From Prostheceraeus crozeri (lineage: Eukaryota > Platyhelminthes > Polycladida > Euryleptidae): a stretch of DNA of 64,000 nucleotides. Numbering within the stretch: position 1 is the first letter of the stretch; the number at the start of each line of letters is the position of its first letter. Below are positions 10,191 to 22,400 of this stretch, piece after piece. The stretch spans positions 62,001 to 126,000 of the forward strand of contig CAJQUW010007764.1 of assembly GCA_907163375.1 (NCBI GenBank), read 5' to 3'. A program made the position numbers and the translations under genes. Below the pieces are notes generated by a model. The model worked only from the letters and a program-made list of their open reading frames with translations. It was not told the DNA's origin and did no database searches.

Positions 10191-11656
10191 TTATTCTGTC
10201 AGCAGAGGTTCATTAACTTCTGTTTCTTTCTGTTCATTGGTAGACTCCATATTTGGTTTATTAGGAGAATCGTTCATAGTCACATGAGAACACTCAATGT
10301 TGCCAACTGAATTATCTGAATCTTCGTCCAGCGTCTCGGGAGGTTCCAACAGATTAAAGGTTTCATCATCGTCTTTAGAAGAGTCCTCATCGCTGGAAGA
10401 TTTGCTGACAGTCTGAGGAGTTTCTGTCTGTTTCAGACATACTACTCTCTGTCCAGAATCTGGCACTAAAGTAACATGCAAGGAGGAAATATCCTGAGGT
10501 AACTTTAATGACGCTGTCTCTATTTTCTGCCTCCACGGACGATGACTTGGTGAAGAACCCATTTTATTATTGAAATGAGGATTTACAAAGAATGATGGGT
10601 CCGTGTTATCAACGGTATGATCACTAGCTGCCCCTCTCAGTTTCACTCTTGGATTTCGTATCACGTGATCTCTCGCACTAGCCGCCAATGCATTTGCACC
10701 TAATCTTTGAGGATCGATGTCTGCTTGTCTGTCCATCCTACCTAGTGATAGCCATGTCTCTTTGGAGCCGTGTCCAACTGTCTCCTCACAATGGTTTTCA
10801 ACCACTGCAGAACATTGCATTTTTTGATACTTTGTTGTAGCACTGACGCGATAGGCTGGGAGTCTTCGTTGTTCAAATGACAGCTCTCCCCTTTCTACGT
10901 CATTGTTGACGTCACTGGAATTAGAAGCATGTGCTTTGGAAGCATTTTGATATCGCAGAAGATCACGATAAAGAAAGTTCAGATCGTGGCGTCCAGTTGT
11001 CAATGCAATCAATTCAAGACCGCGTGGGTCTCTGAGAAGCCGAGGATCCAATGGAATCGATGCGTTCTCTCGTCGACGCCGATTGGACGAATCGTCTTCG
11101 TTGTCGTCATCATCGTCATCATCATCATCATCGTCATAATCATCATCAGAATTCTCATCAAATAAGTCATCTGGATTCATATTCACACTGGTTTCCCCGT
11201 ACATGTCACCGTTTTTACTACCAGCACCGAAGATAAACACTGTATTCTTCTTCTTGCAGAAGACAAGGATTGCAGCAGTGATAGACATGGTAATAAAAAG
11301 GAAGATTGAACCAATGACGATCGCTCCTGTGATTGGACGATCAAGACCTTTCTCCGAATTCCGTTCTCCTGATCCCCCGTTCCCCTGCGGAGGGGAGATA
11401 TGATGCGGCGCTCCAATCATCGCATTACCACTCCGTTTCGCACTTTGACGATTGTAACCGGTGGAATGCATGGGGTGATGAAGGCGAGGAGTTCGAATAG
11501 TGTTGCCGGCAGATTTTGGAGTTGGATTTTGAATTAGATTTGGCTTGATGGACGTGATGGGAGCCATGGTCGTCTTGGATGAAAGGTTTTGATGATCCAT
11601 CAAAGTTGCTGCCAAATATGTTAATAAGGTTGCGTTTTCCATCTTCAAATATTCAT
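10191..11656 (-). CDS. 3'-terminal exon of a single-pass membrane protein with polyaspartate tail
   Basis: Probable host gene. A pyrimidine-rich acceptor (CTTTCTTTCCAG) ends at 11657, so the exon starts at 11656. The first good Met (ATG 11642-11640) gives 483 residues ending NEPLLTE. Visible features: N-glycosylation sequons near residues 3 and 19, a Pro/Gly/Ser-rich segment, one transmembrane helix at about 106-129 (GAIVIGSIFLFITMS...), a CKKKN stop-transfer, then a long cytoplasmic region with a run of about 14 Asp near 165-180, RRRRENAS and acidic Ser-rich segments. No signal peptide is seen, so an upstream exon may supply the N-terminus in frame (GAA TAT TTG AAG ATG). This topology puts the short N-terminus outside and the acidic tail inside. 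I do not recognise the family. A short ATG frame at 11656 ends after three codons. Confidence 0.75.
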
Positions 11657-11672
11657 CTGGAAAGAAAGGAGA
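11657..11672 (-). promoter_or_regulatory. Predicted 3' splice acceptor
   Basis: On the minus strand a C/T-rich tract runs directly into CAG at 11659-11657. This is the reason the membrane-protein frame is treated as a terminal exon rather than a complete gene. Confidence 0.65.
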
Positions 11673-11799
11673 ACAGCTTTGAAACAAGGATGGAGGGAAA
11701 AATAAACACCAATGAAATTATTTTGAATGAATAATTCCTACAAGACGCCCAGTTAAACTTTTTGATACAAAGGTTACCGATTCTTATGCGGGCATAGTT

Positions 11800-11962
11800 C
11801 GGCATCAGAACGAGTTTTTGCAGGGAACGACACAAAATATAAGATTTTCACAGATTGCATTCGCCCTATGACTATCAATGGGCACTCTGCGCTTGTGCCG
11901 AGTTTCTTCTGGTTCCCTTTCTAGTCAGACAGAATCAAGAATATTTGTAATAGTTGCGACAC
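11800..11962 (+). repeat. Family D fragment
   Basis: Matches one arm of the D element at 37637: AGAACGAGTTTNTGCAGGGAACGA, a GATTTTCACAGA block, TGCCGAGTT and then TCTAGTCAGACAGAATCAA. The diagnostic TAGTCCGG end is degraded. It lies in the intron or upstream of the membrane-protein exon. Confidence 0.6.
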
Positions 11963-12030
11963 TAATTTCTTGTGACATTTTAGCTCCTATCTGTTTCTGA
12001 TTAGTAACCATAATTTTGTAAAATTTGGCC

Positions 12031-12300
12031 CATAGAGTGGGCATATTAGGTAGAGTAGCAACTCAGCACTCATCAAATCCCCAATGTGCATATAGTTTCG
12101 GCGGCTTTATTGAGTGAACTCTAGATGAACACATTTGGGTATTGTTACCAAATGTGATCAAGATATGCAAATTTTTGCAGCTTTTAAGAAGCTGCCACAT
12201 AATTGACTGATCATGGTAGTAGTGTAGAGGGAATGACGATATTTTGCAAATACTCCGTGTCATGACAGCGTTGGATAGACAATGTTTGTTAAATTAGCAA
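12031..12300 (+). mobile_element. hAT-type MITE family C, truncated copy
   Basis: Starts with CATAGAGTGGGCATATTAGG-TAGAGTAGCAACTC, the family C left terminus, and follows the family consensus to about 12300, where similarity stops. It sits only ~0.5 kb from the complete copy at 12766. Confidence 0.7.
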
Positions 12301-12765
12301 TTCGATGTTGTTATTATTTTCATGTACTCGACAATTGTACTTTTGAAAAAATCGAAAAGTATGTTTTTAAAAAATCTACGAATTCCTGAGAGATTCTTTC
12401 GAAATTAAGCATCTAGATCAACTCAAATAACTTAAAGATCATTGGCCAAGTACAAATGAATTTTTATTTATCATGTTCACTCATCCACACGGGTAATTAT
12501 GCAATTGTTATGAAAAGAACAGCAATATACTTCATGCACTACTTATAGAAACTTTAAAAGTAATGCAATCAGTTTTGTGCTACAAATATAGTGGATCCTA
12601 AGTCACAAAAAGGACAGATTATCTAGACTCACAATGTATTTGGTGCATTCATTCATTTGGATGCAGTCTCCACACAATATTCAACTAAGATAGTGGCAGT
12701 ATGTAATTTGCATGTACTTTCAAAAAATCTGCATTTGAGTTGTATTCAGAGCTGCTAAATTATCC
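12301..12765. other. No feature seen
   Basis: AT-rich spacer between two family C copies. Confidence 0.35.
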
Positions 12766-13602
12766 CATAGAGTAAGTATATTAGGTAGTGTAGCAGCTCA
12801 GTATTAATTAAGTCCCCAATGTGCTTACAGTTTTGGTTTTATTAAATGAACGCGAGGTGAAACACAATACCACATGTGAGATATGCGAATTTTCACATTT
12901 TTGGAAAATCTAGCACGCAATTGACTGATCATGATAGCAATACAAAAGGAATAATAGTATTTTACACATCCCCGTGTCATGACGGCCTTGGAGAGATAAT
13001 GCAGCTTGCCAAACAAGCAACTCGATGGTTTACTCTTAGTTTAAGAGTCATCTTTATTAATAATAGTAATTTCTTAATTAAGCATATTCATATAACAAAA
13101 ATACCTGCCACTGAAAGAGAAAAAATATATCACAATCAAAGACATCATAATTAACTTCCATGTATGTAAATGGTTTGCACTGCTATTTAGATTCAAGAAA
13201 TGGAACATAAATTCAATGAATCATAAAATCCTGCCGATGACAATTGAATTAAAGGCTTGAAATTTCAGCAAGAAGCACAATAAGATCCTAAATTTCCATG
13301 AAGACTTGCATTATAATGTGGTTCATGAAATTTCCCTGATAATCAGCTTAATTTCCGCTTAATTAAGACTTTAATTCATTTTGATATCCAACAAGTTTCG
13401 TACTACTTATATAGTGTCTTCACGTCGGTAGTATGTAAACACATCAACAATTTGCCGTAATTTAGCTTTTTTAAAAACTGCTCAAATAATTTTTTGCCCC
13501 GTAGGAACGTAATCACCGCAGAAAAACTGAACTTTTTCATATAAGAAAATTCACTGCATACCCTTTTTTGTTCGACACTCGAACTACTATACTTACTCCA
13601 TG
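12766..13602 (+). mobile_element. hAT-type MITE family C, full-length copy (837 bp)
   Basis: Left end CATAGAGTAAGTATATTAGG, right end CTCCATG. It is flanked by 8-bp duplications with one mismatch: AATTATCC (12758-12765) and AACTATCC (13603-13610). Length agrees with the copy at 43945 once its nested element is removed (~836 bp). It has no transposase. The 8-bp duplication and short TIR fit the hAT superfamily, and mobilisation in trans is inferred. Confidence 0.75.
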
Positions 13603-14430
13603 AACTATCCCAATGTAGCCAGACATACAGCTCCCGCCAATGGTATACGGACATCAGCCAAATCATAGGCAACTTACCTTCTTGCAAAATACGCATCCTA
13701 ATCTACAAAAATGTAATTTCTCACTGCATTGATAATTCATAGGCAATTCAATCATTTTTGGCAAATGAATCATCGATGTAGTTTGGCTCATGTTCGGATG
13801 CAAGTGGTGGGGCTGCACTCCCAATGCTGCCGTAAGAATTTCATTTCCGGGGGGACAACAAATGTGGCTTAATTAATATAACCCTATACTTAATAATGTC
13901 GTAAATTAGAAGAAGCCCTAACATTCATTCACATCTAATTTCATTATGATCTGATTTTGTCTTTTATTGATCATTCATGACACACGATTAACATAAAATG
14001 ATACAGTATATACAAGTTAATTTATAATATATTCTGATGTAGCCTTTAGATTGATACTGATTACATAAGACATATTACATTAGACTGATACTGACAGTCA
14101 TAAATGGCCTCTACTTGTGGGTGTTGCAGAATCGTGTCATGTCCTTGCTGCAAGCCATATCGAGACGTCCGTGACAGCACAAGTAGCATCGGCGCCTGAC
14201 CGACTACCTGACTTACAGAAATGAACATTTCTCGTGATCGTTGTGCAACAGACGATATGCGAAAATTGACCAAGCGCGCTACTGTAGGATTTCAGATTCT
14301 CACATTAAAAAATTGATAATTCGACATGCTAATATACCCCCGTATAAAACACAAAGAAAACACCGCTCAGATTTCATTTCGGGGGGGGGAGACATGTCTC
14401 CCTTGTCCCCCCTTGGCTGCGCCTCTGGCC
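13603..14430. other. No gene; G-tract repeats
   Basis: Contains two occurrences of ATTTCATTTC(C)GGGGGG (about 13838 and 14375). The second is followed by a short palindromic GGGGGAGACATGTCTCCC-type segment. This may be the edge of an unrecognised element. No coding support. Confidence 0.35.
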
Positions 14431-14575
14431 GTAAGATGTCTTCATGAGATAGCTGATGAAAATGCATTGTTTATCAAAGTTATGTACTATCCATTTCCAT
14501 TTAAAACATCAATATTGTGGAAAAAATGGAATTCAAGCTTTGAATTACTTTCTATACCAACAGGATGATCGGGAT
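14431..14575 (+). repeat. Dispersed repeat H, copy 1
   Basis: Homologous to 18356-18500. Both carry TAGCTGAT-AAAA-GCATTGTTTATCAAAG, an ATATCAATAT-like block, AAAAATGGAAT and CTTTGAAT...AACA-GATGA. Ends undefined. Confidence 0.55.
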
Positions 14576-14721
14576 TGTAAGCTGTCCCCCCGGGTTTCCG
14601 AGCTTAAAATATTCCGGGTAAAATAGAGTTGACATGCACGTAGTTCTGAAAATGCTGGCTTAAAATGTCTGATTAGGCATCAAGCTTTGCCATGCAAAAA
14701 ATCGAACACTGTTAAAGTCCT

Positions 14722-14835
14722 GTCAGTCCGGCAGCCAGAACGAATTTCTGCAGGGAACGAGGCCGAAAGTTAGACTTTCACAGAATGATGTACACCCTCT
14801 GCCTACTACGAATGTGACCGTTTCAATAAGTCAGC
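14722..14835 (+). repeat. Family D terminal fragment
   Basis: Begins CAGTCCGGCAGCCAGAACGA, then TTTCTGCAGGGAACGAGGCC and GATGTACACCCT. This matches the D terminus at 37637-37720 and stops after ~110 bp. Confidence 0.7.
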
Positions 14836-17254
14836 GATTTAAGAGTTGTAAAGCGTTTGTGACGCTTTAATAGATGAAGTCGAACTGCCATCAAAATAGG
14901 ATTCTCTTGTGCATTGATAACTTTCAGACGTCAATAAAATTTACAATAATCATCAGTTTCAATTCTCAAATGTGTACTTAATTCTCAAAACTTGAAGAAA
15001 TTGTTATACAAAGTGCAATAATCTGACAGAATCTTGTCCCCGTTTGAAAATTTCATTTCTACTGTTGAAAGAGAAATGATAAAGTCTAGAATATTCCATC
15101 ATCCATTCAAATTGCCTCATGGCACGAACAAAAGTGTTCCCAACAGATTTATACAAGTCAGAAAATGCTGATGATAGAGTTTTGAAAGACAAAGTCTGAA
15201 TTCTGATACCGGAAATGGAGGAATTTTTGAACATCATAGAAAATCCTTACAGGATTTTTATAGATATTAGTCAAATTGGATCTGATGTAGGTTAGTTATC
15301 CCAGACTTTGCATAATCAGTCCAATGATGCCTGTAACAACACCCTACAAATGGTTAATCTTCTTCTGTAAAACATAGGACGAATATATACCGTGGGCTTT
15401 GTTAACTGAATCTGGTGGATGTGCAATGGATGTGGTTATCACTCATGATTTTGGTAGAACCATTGCTTTGAGTACTAAATTCCATCTTCAATTTTTAATG
15501 TTCTGACCACTCAGTAAAAAGTGGATTGTCGAGCCGACACCGATGGGTTGTCAGAGACAAAGTTTGAAAACTTAAAATGGTTGTCTATTTTCACTAGAAA
15601 TAAAATCTCATGCAAAATTTTCTACGTTTTTTTATTTTTATGCCCAATACATAATTTTTTGTTTGCATCAAAAGGAGAACGAATACCTAGACAGGTAGAG
15701 TGAGACGGCATAATTGTGAGTAAAATCTTCTTGTATTGAGCATAATACAGCATAATACATTGCCCAGGACCTAGTCGGGTAAAAAGATTTGTCTTACATG
15801 TCATTCAAACTTTGACTGCTTCTTCAACTGTTTCCAAGACCTCCCTCTTTTTCACTGTATGTAAGAGGTAAATTCATCTCATTCAACTAACTACTCAACC
15901 TTGGCTGCCAATCATTCTTTGAAGACCCAAATCTGAAACAAAAAGCGCCAATTCTACAATCTCATTACAAGATTAATGAGATGAATTATACTTATGTATC
16001 GCTTGTACGATTATGCAAATTGGTCATGAAGTTCCAAAAGGATTCCATTGCAAAAACTCGGCAGCCCTCCTAATTTACGTTACATTTTAGGATAAATCAC
16101 ATTAGTTTCTATTTTTGGCATTTGCTCAAATCATGCCACCTCCTCATAAAACTGCGATTAAAAATTCTAACTTGAACATTTCCAATGATTTATAGCCTGT
16201 CGGAATGCAGTCTTGATTTCAATCATTTCTAATTTCTTACTTAATTTGTACTTCTCGTCAGACTACCTTCAATTTCTAACGTTTTTCTCAGCGTTTATGA
16301 GCTTTTAATTTCGTAAATTAATTGTTGATAATTAATCAAATTTATCCTTCACTTCTTCATGAAGCATAATTCATCTTCACTTTCATTTTTTCCAAGATAA
16401 ACGACAAGTTTGCGTGAGTTGTATTGTAAGTGAGGATAAAAGAGACTTGTCTGCTTTAGAACATCTCTGATTAACATTTTGCATCGCCTGATTTTCTCAA
16501 GCATTAATCTTCGCGACACAATAGATGAATTGACGCTGTCTGATCGAAAATTCACAACGTTAGAAAGATTCACATGAATTCTTTCATCTTCTGATAACTG
16601 AGAATAACAGAGAATTCGAAAAAAGTGATTTTATGATTCAAATGCGATCTTTATTAAATAATGAGTGTCTGAGGCCTACTAGCTTCTAATTAACAACATA
16701 ATCTCATAATCTGAGGATTTATGGCTACGGGACAGTACTCAGACGGAAAGGGCACCTTTGTCGTATTTTTTACTGAAAGAGCATCTTGTCAGCTAAGTGA
16801 ACAGACTTTCTAAAAATTCACACGCTGCAAAAACGTCTGTGACTGTATTCTACTAGTCATGCTGATTAACACGCCTCGAAGAATGCTCCTGCTCTTTTTG
16901 TGAGCAAAACATATTAATGTAGTTTCCGCTAATATTCGTAATTTTTGAGATATTCCGCAGAATTCTGTTTTAGAGAAATATTTTGATATGTATTTTGACG
17001 AAACTTCATGGCATGTTTAACCCATCAGGAAGACAATTATAGTTTTATTACTTTATGCATCATTTTTGTACTATTAACGTATATACTTAAGGTTTGAAAT
17101 ATGTTTATGATCTTTTTGTCACACGAATCTGTGCTATCGAATGATCAAAGGTGGGTCCCTAGTAAAGGAATATAACTGCAATTTTTCGAATAAACCTTGC
17201 GTTATTGAATTATTAGTTGCAGGAGCCTAGAACTGCAATTTTGTTGCTTGCACA
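14836..17254. other. No feature seen
   Basis: 2.4 kb of AT-rich sequence with only short frames that lack domains, repeats or codon bias I can support. Confidence 0.4.
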
Positions 17255-17690
17255 GATTGACTCAAAAACAAAACAAGTTGACTCAAAAAAATTTTTATAT
17301 GAGAAGATTTATTCTTTTCTGTGGAGGCAACGTTTCTGCTGTCCAAGAAATTATTTGAGCAGTTTTTAAAAATCATGTGTTTATATGCTACCAAGATGAA
17401 GCCATATAATAAGTAGTATAAAACCAATTGGATATCAAGAGGAATGCACATTTGCTAACTAGCATTTTAATTAAGCGGAAATTAAGCTGATTATCAAAGG
17501 AAATTCATGAACTGCATTATAATGCAAGTTTTCATGAAAACGTCGAGATCCCATTGTGCTTTCTTGGCTAAAATTTCAAGTTTTAAATTCCATTTTCATC
17601 GACATGATTTTCTAATTCACTCTAATCTGAATAGCAATGTGGACCCATTTACATCTTTTAAAGTTATGCATGAAAATTGCTGCTTTCCCG
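17255..17690 (-). mobile_element. hAT-type MITE family C, inverted partial copy
   Basis: The reverse complement follows the 3' half of family C: GTAAATGGGTCCACATTGCT, TGCCGATGAAAAT-like, TTTCATGAAAACTTGCATTA, TAATTTCCGCTTAATTAA and CTCAAATAATTTCTTGGAC. The terminal CATAGAG is not preserved, and no duplication is visible. Confidence 0.65.
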
Positions 17691-17929
17691 CACTCAGGAT
17701 TTAGTTGTAGGAATGATTGATAGAGGCTACGTTTCCAGTCACAGATGAAATAAAAAGGACTTCTACAAGACTGAGGTCATAATCATAGCTTCCAAAAGGT
17801 TTCCAAATAACTCCTTTTGGCACAGCAAAGCCGCATGTCAAATCAACTTCCACTATTTGACTCATAATCTAGCGTCAAGATGACATTCAAAAAATGTCGA
17901 TCTGTGAAGAGGAGTAGACTACAATTACG

Positions 17930-18095
17930 CAATTCAATGCCTCCGGCTTTCACAAGGTCAAAAAGATATTTCTATGCGCCCTGCTCCTGGCACCACCATA
18001 AAAATGGCTTGCCGGCTGGGAATCGAACCCAGTCCTCGAACTGCTACTGCGGCAGGAAGATTACCAAGATCAGCGAAGCACACCCTCCATGACCA
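17930..18095 (-). mobile_element. tRNA-derived SINE-like arm (left of head-to-head pair)
   Basis: The minus strand carries a near-perfect RNA polymerase III B box, GGGTTCGATTCCC (18030-18018), within a tRNA T-arm context (CTGGGTTCGATTCCCAGCC), followed by a body with GGGCGCATAGAAATATCTTT. It is homologous over its length to 18120-18310 in reverse. The A box is weak. A functional tRNA gene is unlikely because the cloverleaf is not complete. Confidence 0.6.
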
Positions 18096-18119
18096 GCCGC
18101 AGGATGTCATAATGCTCGC

Positions 18120-18310
18120 TTAGAGGTTGCCTGTTGCTGGCACGATCATGGAGGTGTGTATTTCGCTGGTCTTGGTGATCAGCAGATCGCGTTAGCAGTT
18201 CGAGGACTGGGTTCGATTCCCAGCCGGCAAGTCATTTTTATGATAGTGCCAAGAGAAGGGCGCATAGAAATATCTTTTCGAACTCATGAAAGCAAGAGGC
18301 ACTGAATTGC
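18120..18310 (+). mobile_element. tRNA-derived SINE-like arm (right of head-to-head pair)
   Basis: Plus-strand B box GGGTTCGATTCCC at 18209-18221, preceded by CGCTGGTCTTGGTGATCAGC (possible A-box region) and followed by CCATTTTTATG-like and GGGCGCATAGAAATATCTTT segments shared with the left arm. The two arms differ by scattered substitutions, so they are either two separate insertions or an old inverted duplication. Confidence 0.6.
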
Positions 18311-18355
18311 GTAATCGATTCTCCGAGGTCGCTTGGGCACAGCTGCTACTGATTG

Positions 18356-18500
18356 TCATAAGACGTTTTCATGCAATAGCTGATCAAAAGGCATTGTTTA
18401 TCAAAGTCCAGCAGATACTCAAGATATCAATTATTTTGAAAAAAGTGGAATCGAAACTTTGAATGGCTATTTATAGCAACAAGATGACCGAGTTTATGCC
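18356..18500 (+). repeat. Dispersed repeat H, copy 2
   Basis: See the copy at 14431. Here it directly follows the SINE pair, while at 14431 it follows a G-tract segment. Confidence 0.55.
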
Positions 18501-18510
18501 AACATTGGAA

Positions 18511-20717
18511 TGAGTATGCGCCAATTGTGTTCAGCAGCTAAGTGTTCTCCTTTTCATTTGATTTTAGTTTTTCTTTGTGTGTGTTTGCAGTCAGACTAGA
18601 GTTATTCCACTGGTAAATTGCAACCCAGTACTACCTGTTTCAATTGTTTTATGTCAGTCAGATCAAAGGTATCAAATTGCTCAAGCTACTGGTACAGCAA
18701 AGTAACCCAGTAATTTCTGTCGCCTCTACCTTTCATTTCTATGTTTATACATTACTATGTTTGTAATTCTTGAGATATTTTGAATTGTGCAGTATAGATT
18801 CACTTGCCTGAAGATGATCGAAATGAAAAGTATGATCGCAAAGTATACAAAAAGAAGAGATTATATTTTGAATATCGAACAAAACTTGGTTCTTCCCAAC
18901 TCAATGTAATTATGTCAAACCAAAGCATCTTCACAACAAATGGCAGTTTTTGCTCATAATGGTAGTTCGCTTACCGTCCACCATTCCGGTGGTTACAAGG
19001 CTTTACATTGTGCTTTTTCTCATAACAAGCCCGAAAAATTTCATGCGGCGACTTTTGATACAGATTAACGACTCCCTATTGGTGCTTGCAATTTAGTGCT
19101 CGCTGCTGATGTTAAATAAGAATCCTTGAGATCTTCAGCATCCCTCGGCTAAGCAGACCGCAAATAAAAATGACAAAGTAGGCCTGAAAATTTTCAATGA
19201 TTCGAATATAAAATCGATTATATTCGCGAATCACGACCTGAATCGATTCGAGATTCGATTTGACTCTGCATTTGACGATTCGATAATATAGAAGTTTGAC
19301 AACAACAAATGTAATAAGTAACAATATATTATGCAATATAGGCTATTATAATAATGTCAACAAATTTGCATAACAAATTTAAATGCAATAAAACATGATG
19401 ATATAATATAATGTATTATAATATATTGTTATATAGTGCAAAATAATATAATTAATGCAATATAATATAATATGATATAATATAGTACAATATTATATGA
19501 TTTTTTATTATAATACACTACAGTATTCCAAATAAATCAGGTGATCCTCGTATCCGGAATGGAAGCGTGATGAAAAAATAACCTTCTGCAGATACTAAAT
19601 TGATTTACTACGATAACCAATATTTCGCCTTGCGGCTTTGTCAAGGTTACAGTAAGTAAAGCAGACAGTGGTAAAAGGTTTATTGAATTTGTTGTTGAAT
19701 CCGTTGCCCCTTCCTGCTGCTAATTTTTGTACTATACAGGCATTCATTCACTGCAGCGTTTTCATATTGATTCAGGCAAGGAAACATTTTTTTTCTTGAA
19801 CGGAGTTCATCCACAGGGCCACGGGGGGTTGACTTTGATTTTGACTACCTTCAAAGGGAATCTAAAGTTTGAACGATTTCTGATGAGAAATTAGCAAATC
19901 TATAAATTGGCTATTGCTGTTCTATTGATTGCAGGCTAGGCACCGTTACCTACGTCTATACATCGATCAATTCAAGTATATATTCGATCAATAGTTCGTC
20001 TATTCAGGAAACTGACTCATCCTTACGCATCAATTATAGCAGATGAAATCCTAAGATCTTATGAAACCTTTAATGAACTCCTGACGAACAACAGTCTGAA
20101 AAGCACGTCTTATAGTAGATACAAGCTCGTCGGCAATAGTTTCAATGTTCTAGTCTATTAATGTGATGTAGTGTCGGATGGAGTTTCGGGGTTGCTGACA
20201 TGGAACCTCAGCTCGTTTTCTAGTGTGTGACCAAAACATGAAGACTCCTTTCAAAGTGTTTTATTGATTCAATTACGTCAAGTTTTCTTCTACTTGAACC
20301 TCTGGTTAAGACTATTCACAGGTGATATCCTTCATGGTTACAATATGAATGAAAGCCAATTTTACTAATTCGATAATTGGAAAAACGTTGATGTTACATT
20401 ATCCGAACTTACACATGAACTTTCTGATCCACACTGTACCGCTGTATCAACACGTTAGGCTGTCGCCGCTCGACAGTCTTATGGGTGAAGAGGTCAGAGA
20501 CAGAAAGAGACAGTGTCGGGTAATCTGTAATGGATATCTCATCTACAAGTTGAAGAAGTCTTTCCATTCCTGATAATTTCGCATATATGACGTCATATGC
20601 TATATGTGTAACGAATAGTCAGAATTGTAATCCGCAGTGCTGTACTCATAAATCCTAGTAGGCTAATCCGCTGACTGACTGAATAGGAGCAGTTTTGTTT
20701 CGCATTCAAAGGCTTTT
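18511..20717. other. No gene; AT-only tract at 19290-19520
   Basis: A TATAAT-rich low-complexity tract spans about 19290-19520. It is preceded by clustered CGATTCGA-type motifs (19196-19280) of the kind often seen near DNA-transposon ends. No coding region is supported. Confidence 0.45.
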
Positions 20718-20719
20718 TA

Positions 20720-21719
20720 TAGGCTTGGCAACTAAGTTTTGACCGATGGAAAACTGCCTATTTCTCTTTATTGCTTCATAGTATACATTAGATACTTTAC
20801 GAACTCAATACCGGTATCATAGCGAGCATTACAAGACCTGTTTTAGCATGATGCGATATTTTCTTCCATTTTGAAATGGGTTAATTATTGAAATCACAAA
20901 GTATTGTCAGATATCTAATAAATGTATCATTTCAAACTGAAGGCACATAGAATCTCGCGGCATTCTTCATGTTGTGCTGCCCGTCGGTCAACATGTGACA
21001 TCCACTGTTTATTGTGAGGAACTTGACAGGATGACGGCTGCTGTGTACAAGAAAAAACGTCGTGCTGACCTAAGTGGCTCCTGTTTTTTCCAAGACAATG
21101 CTAGACCTCACACTTCAGCTGAAACGAGGAGAAAGTCAGCCGATCTCGGACTTAGTGTGTTGGATCATCCTCCCTATTCGCCGGACTTGTCTCCATGGGA
21201 CTATTATCTGTTTTCCCCGATGAAGAGTTCATTAAAAGGCATGAATTTTAGGAATGCCGATGAAGTGATGAAGGAAGTGAACCGTTGTTTCGATTCGAAA
21301 GACAGATCGATTTTCGCAAAAGCATTCAATTTACTGCCAAGTAGATGGCAAAGGTGCATCGATGCCGATGGAAATTGTTTCCAACACCTGGCACAAAATG
21401 ATGAGTAAATTACAACGGCTTGCTTTTTTAGATTTTTTTGCTTTCTCTCTGCTAGAAACGTGGGTCTTAATAGAATTGATAAATAAATTAATGAATAAAT
21501 TATTCAACTAAAAAATGTATAAAAATATCATTACTCATAATCATCAACAGATGTAAAAATCTCGATGCGAGGGGGAGGAATGGCCCATCAGATTGAAATG
21601 AGGATTATAGTGTATGCGCTGTGGTAGGTATTGCTTTATTAAAATATGTAATTCATACGATTTGTTGATGAAAAAATATAGTCATTTTTGCATCGGTCAA
21701 AACTTTGTTCCCAACCCTA
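20720..21719 (+). mobile_element. Mariner element, internally deleted (1000 bp)
   Basis: Flanked by TA at 20718-20719 and 21720-21721. The terminal inverted repeats are about 30 bp: left TAGGCTTGGCAACTAAGTTT, with the right end reading TAGGGTTGGGAACAAAGTTT in reverse, and both continuing TGACCGATG. Only the C-terminal half of a transposase frame remains (20974-21408); the DNA-binding half is deleted. This is a standard non-autonomous mariner. Confidence 0.85.
20974..21408 (+). pseudogene. Mariner transposase, C-terminal half (DD34D)
   Basis: A 144-codon open frame. LPVGQHVTSTVYCEELDRM leads into CFFQDNARPHTSAETRR and then HPPYSPDLSPWDYYLF. The second and third catalytic aspartates (in QDNARPH and PWDYYLF) are separated by 34 residues, which defines the mariner DD34D class. 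The protein ends RWQRCIDADGNCFQHL, the usual mariner C-terminus. The HTH region and the first catalytic Asp are missing, so the product cannot catalyse transposition. The remaining frame has no internal stop. Confidence 0.85.
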
Positions 21720-22400
21720 TATATGCCATGAAATTATTATCATTATGCTATAATGCTTTTATATAATTATGCACATATGTAATTGGATCAGGTTTTCGAT
21801 CAGACCTGCTGAGTAGTCAATCCTGCTAACACGAAGAACAGGTGCACCTCCGTAATAAGTGTGTTGTTACTCAGACACAGGTAGAAGAAGATAGTCTGAT
21901 GGCCTGTTTCAATGGCAAGACCACAGAATTTGATTGTTTAAGCGCATCACTTTGTTAGAAGTGCAAACTGATTGAAAACGATGGCACAAGCAGGAACTTA
22001 CTAAGTGGGCAAAAGGCAATTTCTAATGCCTTGCAGAGATAGGATAGAGATGAGGATAGAATAGTTGTGCGTCGCTTGCGGATTGCTGTGATTGAAATGA
22101 TCCGATCGCCACGATTCCTTCAGATTCGAAGAATTCAGATCATTGCGCAAACGTTTTATCCAACATTATCCGATCGTTATTAAAAAAGTTAGCAGGCGCA
22201 CGAAGAAACGTTCCCAAACTTCTCTGTAGAACTTGACATCGACTGTGTCTCTTGGCTGTGTGATCCGGTTGATAACAGTCACTGAAACTTCGATTAATTT
22301 GGCGTGTTTAATGTTGAAAGGAAAAAGAGGTTCAACTTCGACGGATACAATTGTATTAGCAACACAAAACGTTTCGCTCTGAGAGCTTGGTTCTTCTGCT

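Noticed and set aside
10929-11236. Open frames opposite the membrane-protein exon, including a His-rich one
   Set aside because: They are antisense shadows. The CATCATCAT run is the complement of the polyaspartate codons.
18018-18221. Possible functional tRNA genes (two perfect B boxes)
   Set aside because: No complete cloverleaf or proper acceptor stem, and the similarity extends well beyond tRNA length into a shared body, as in SINEs.
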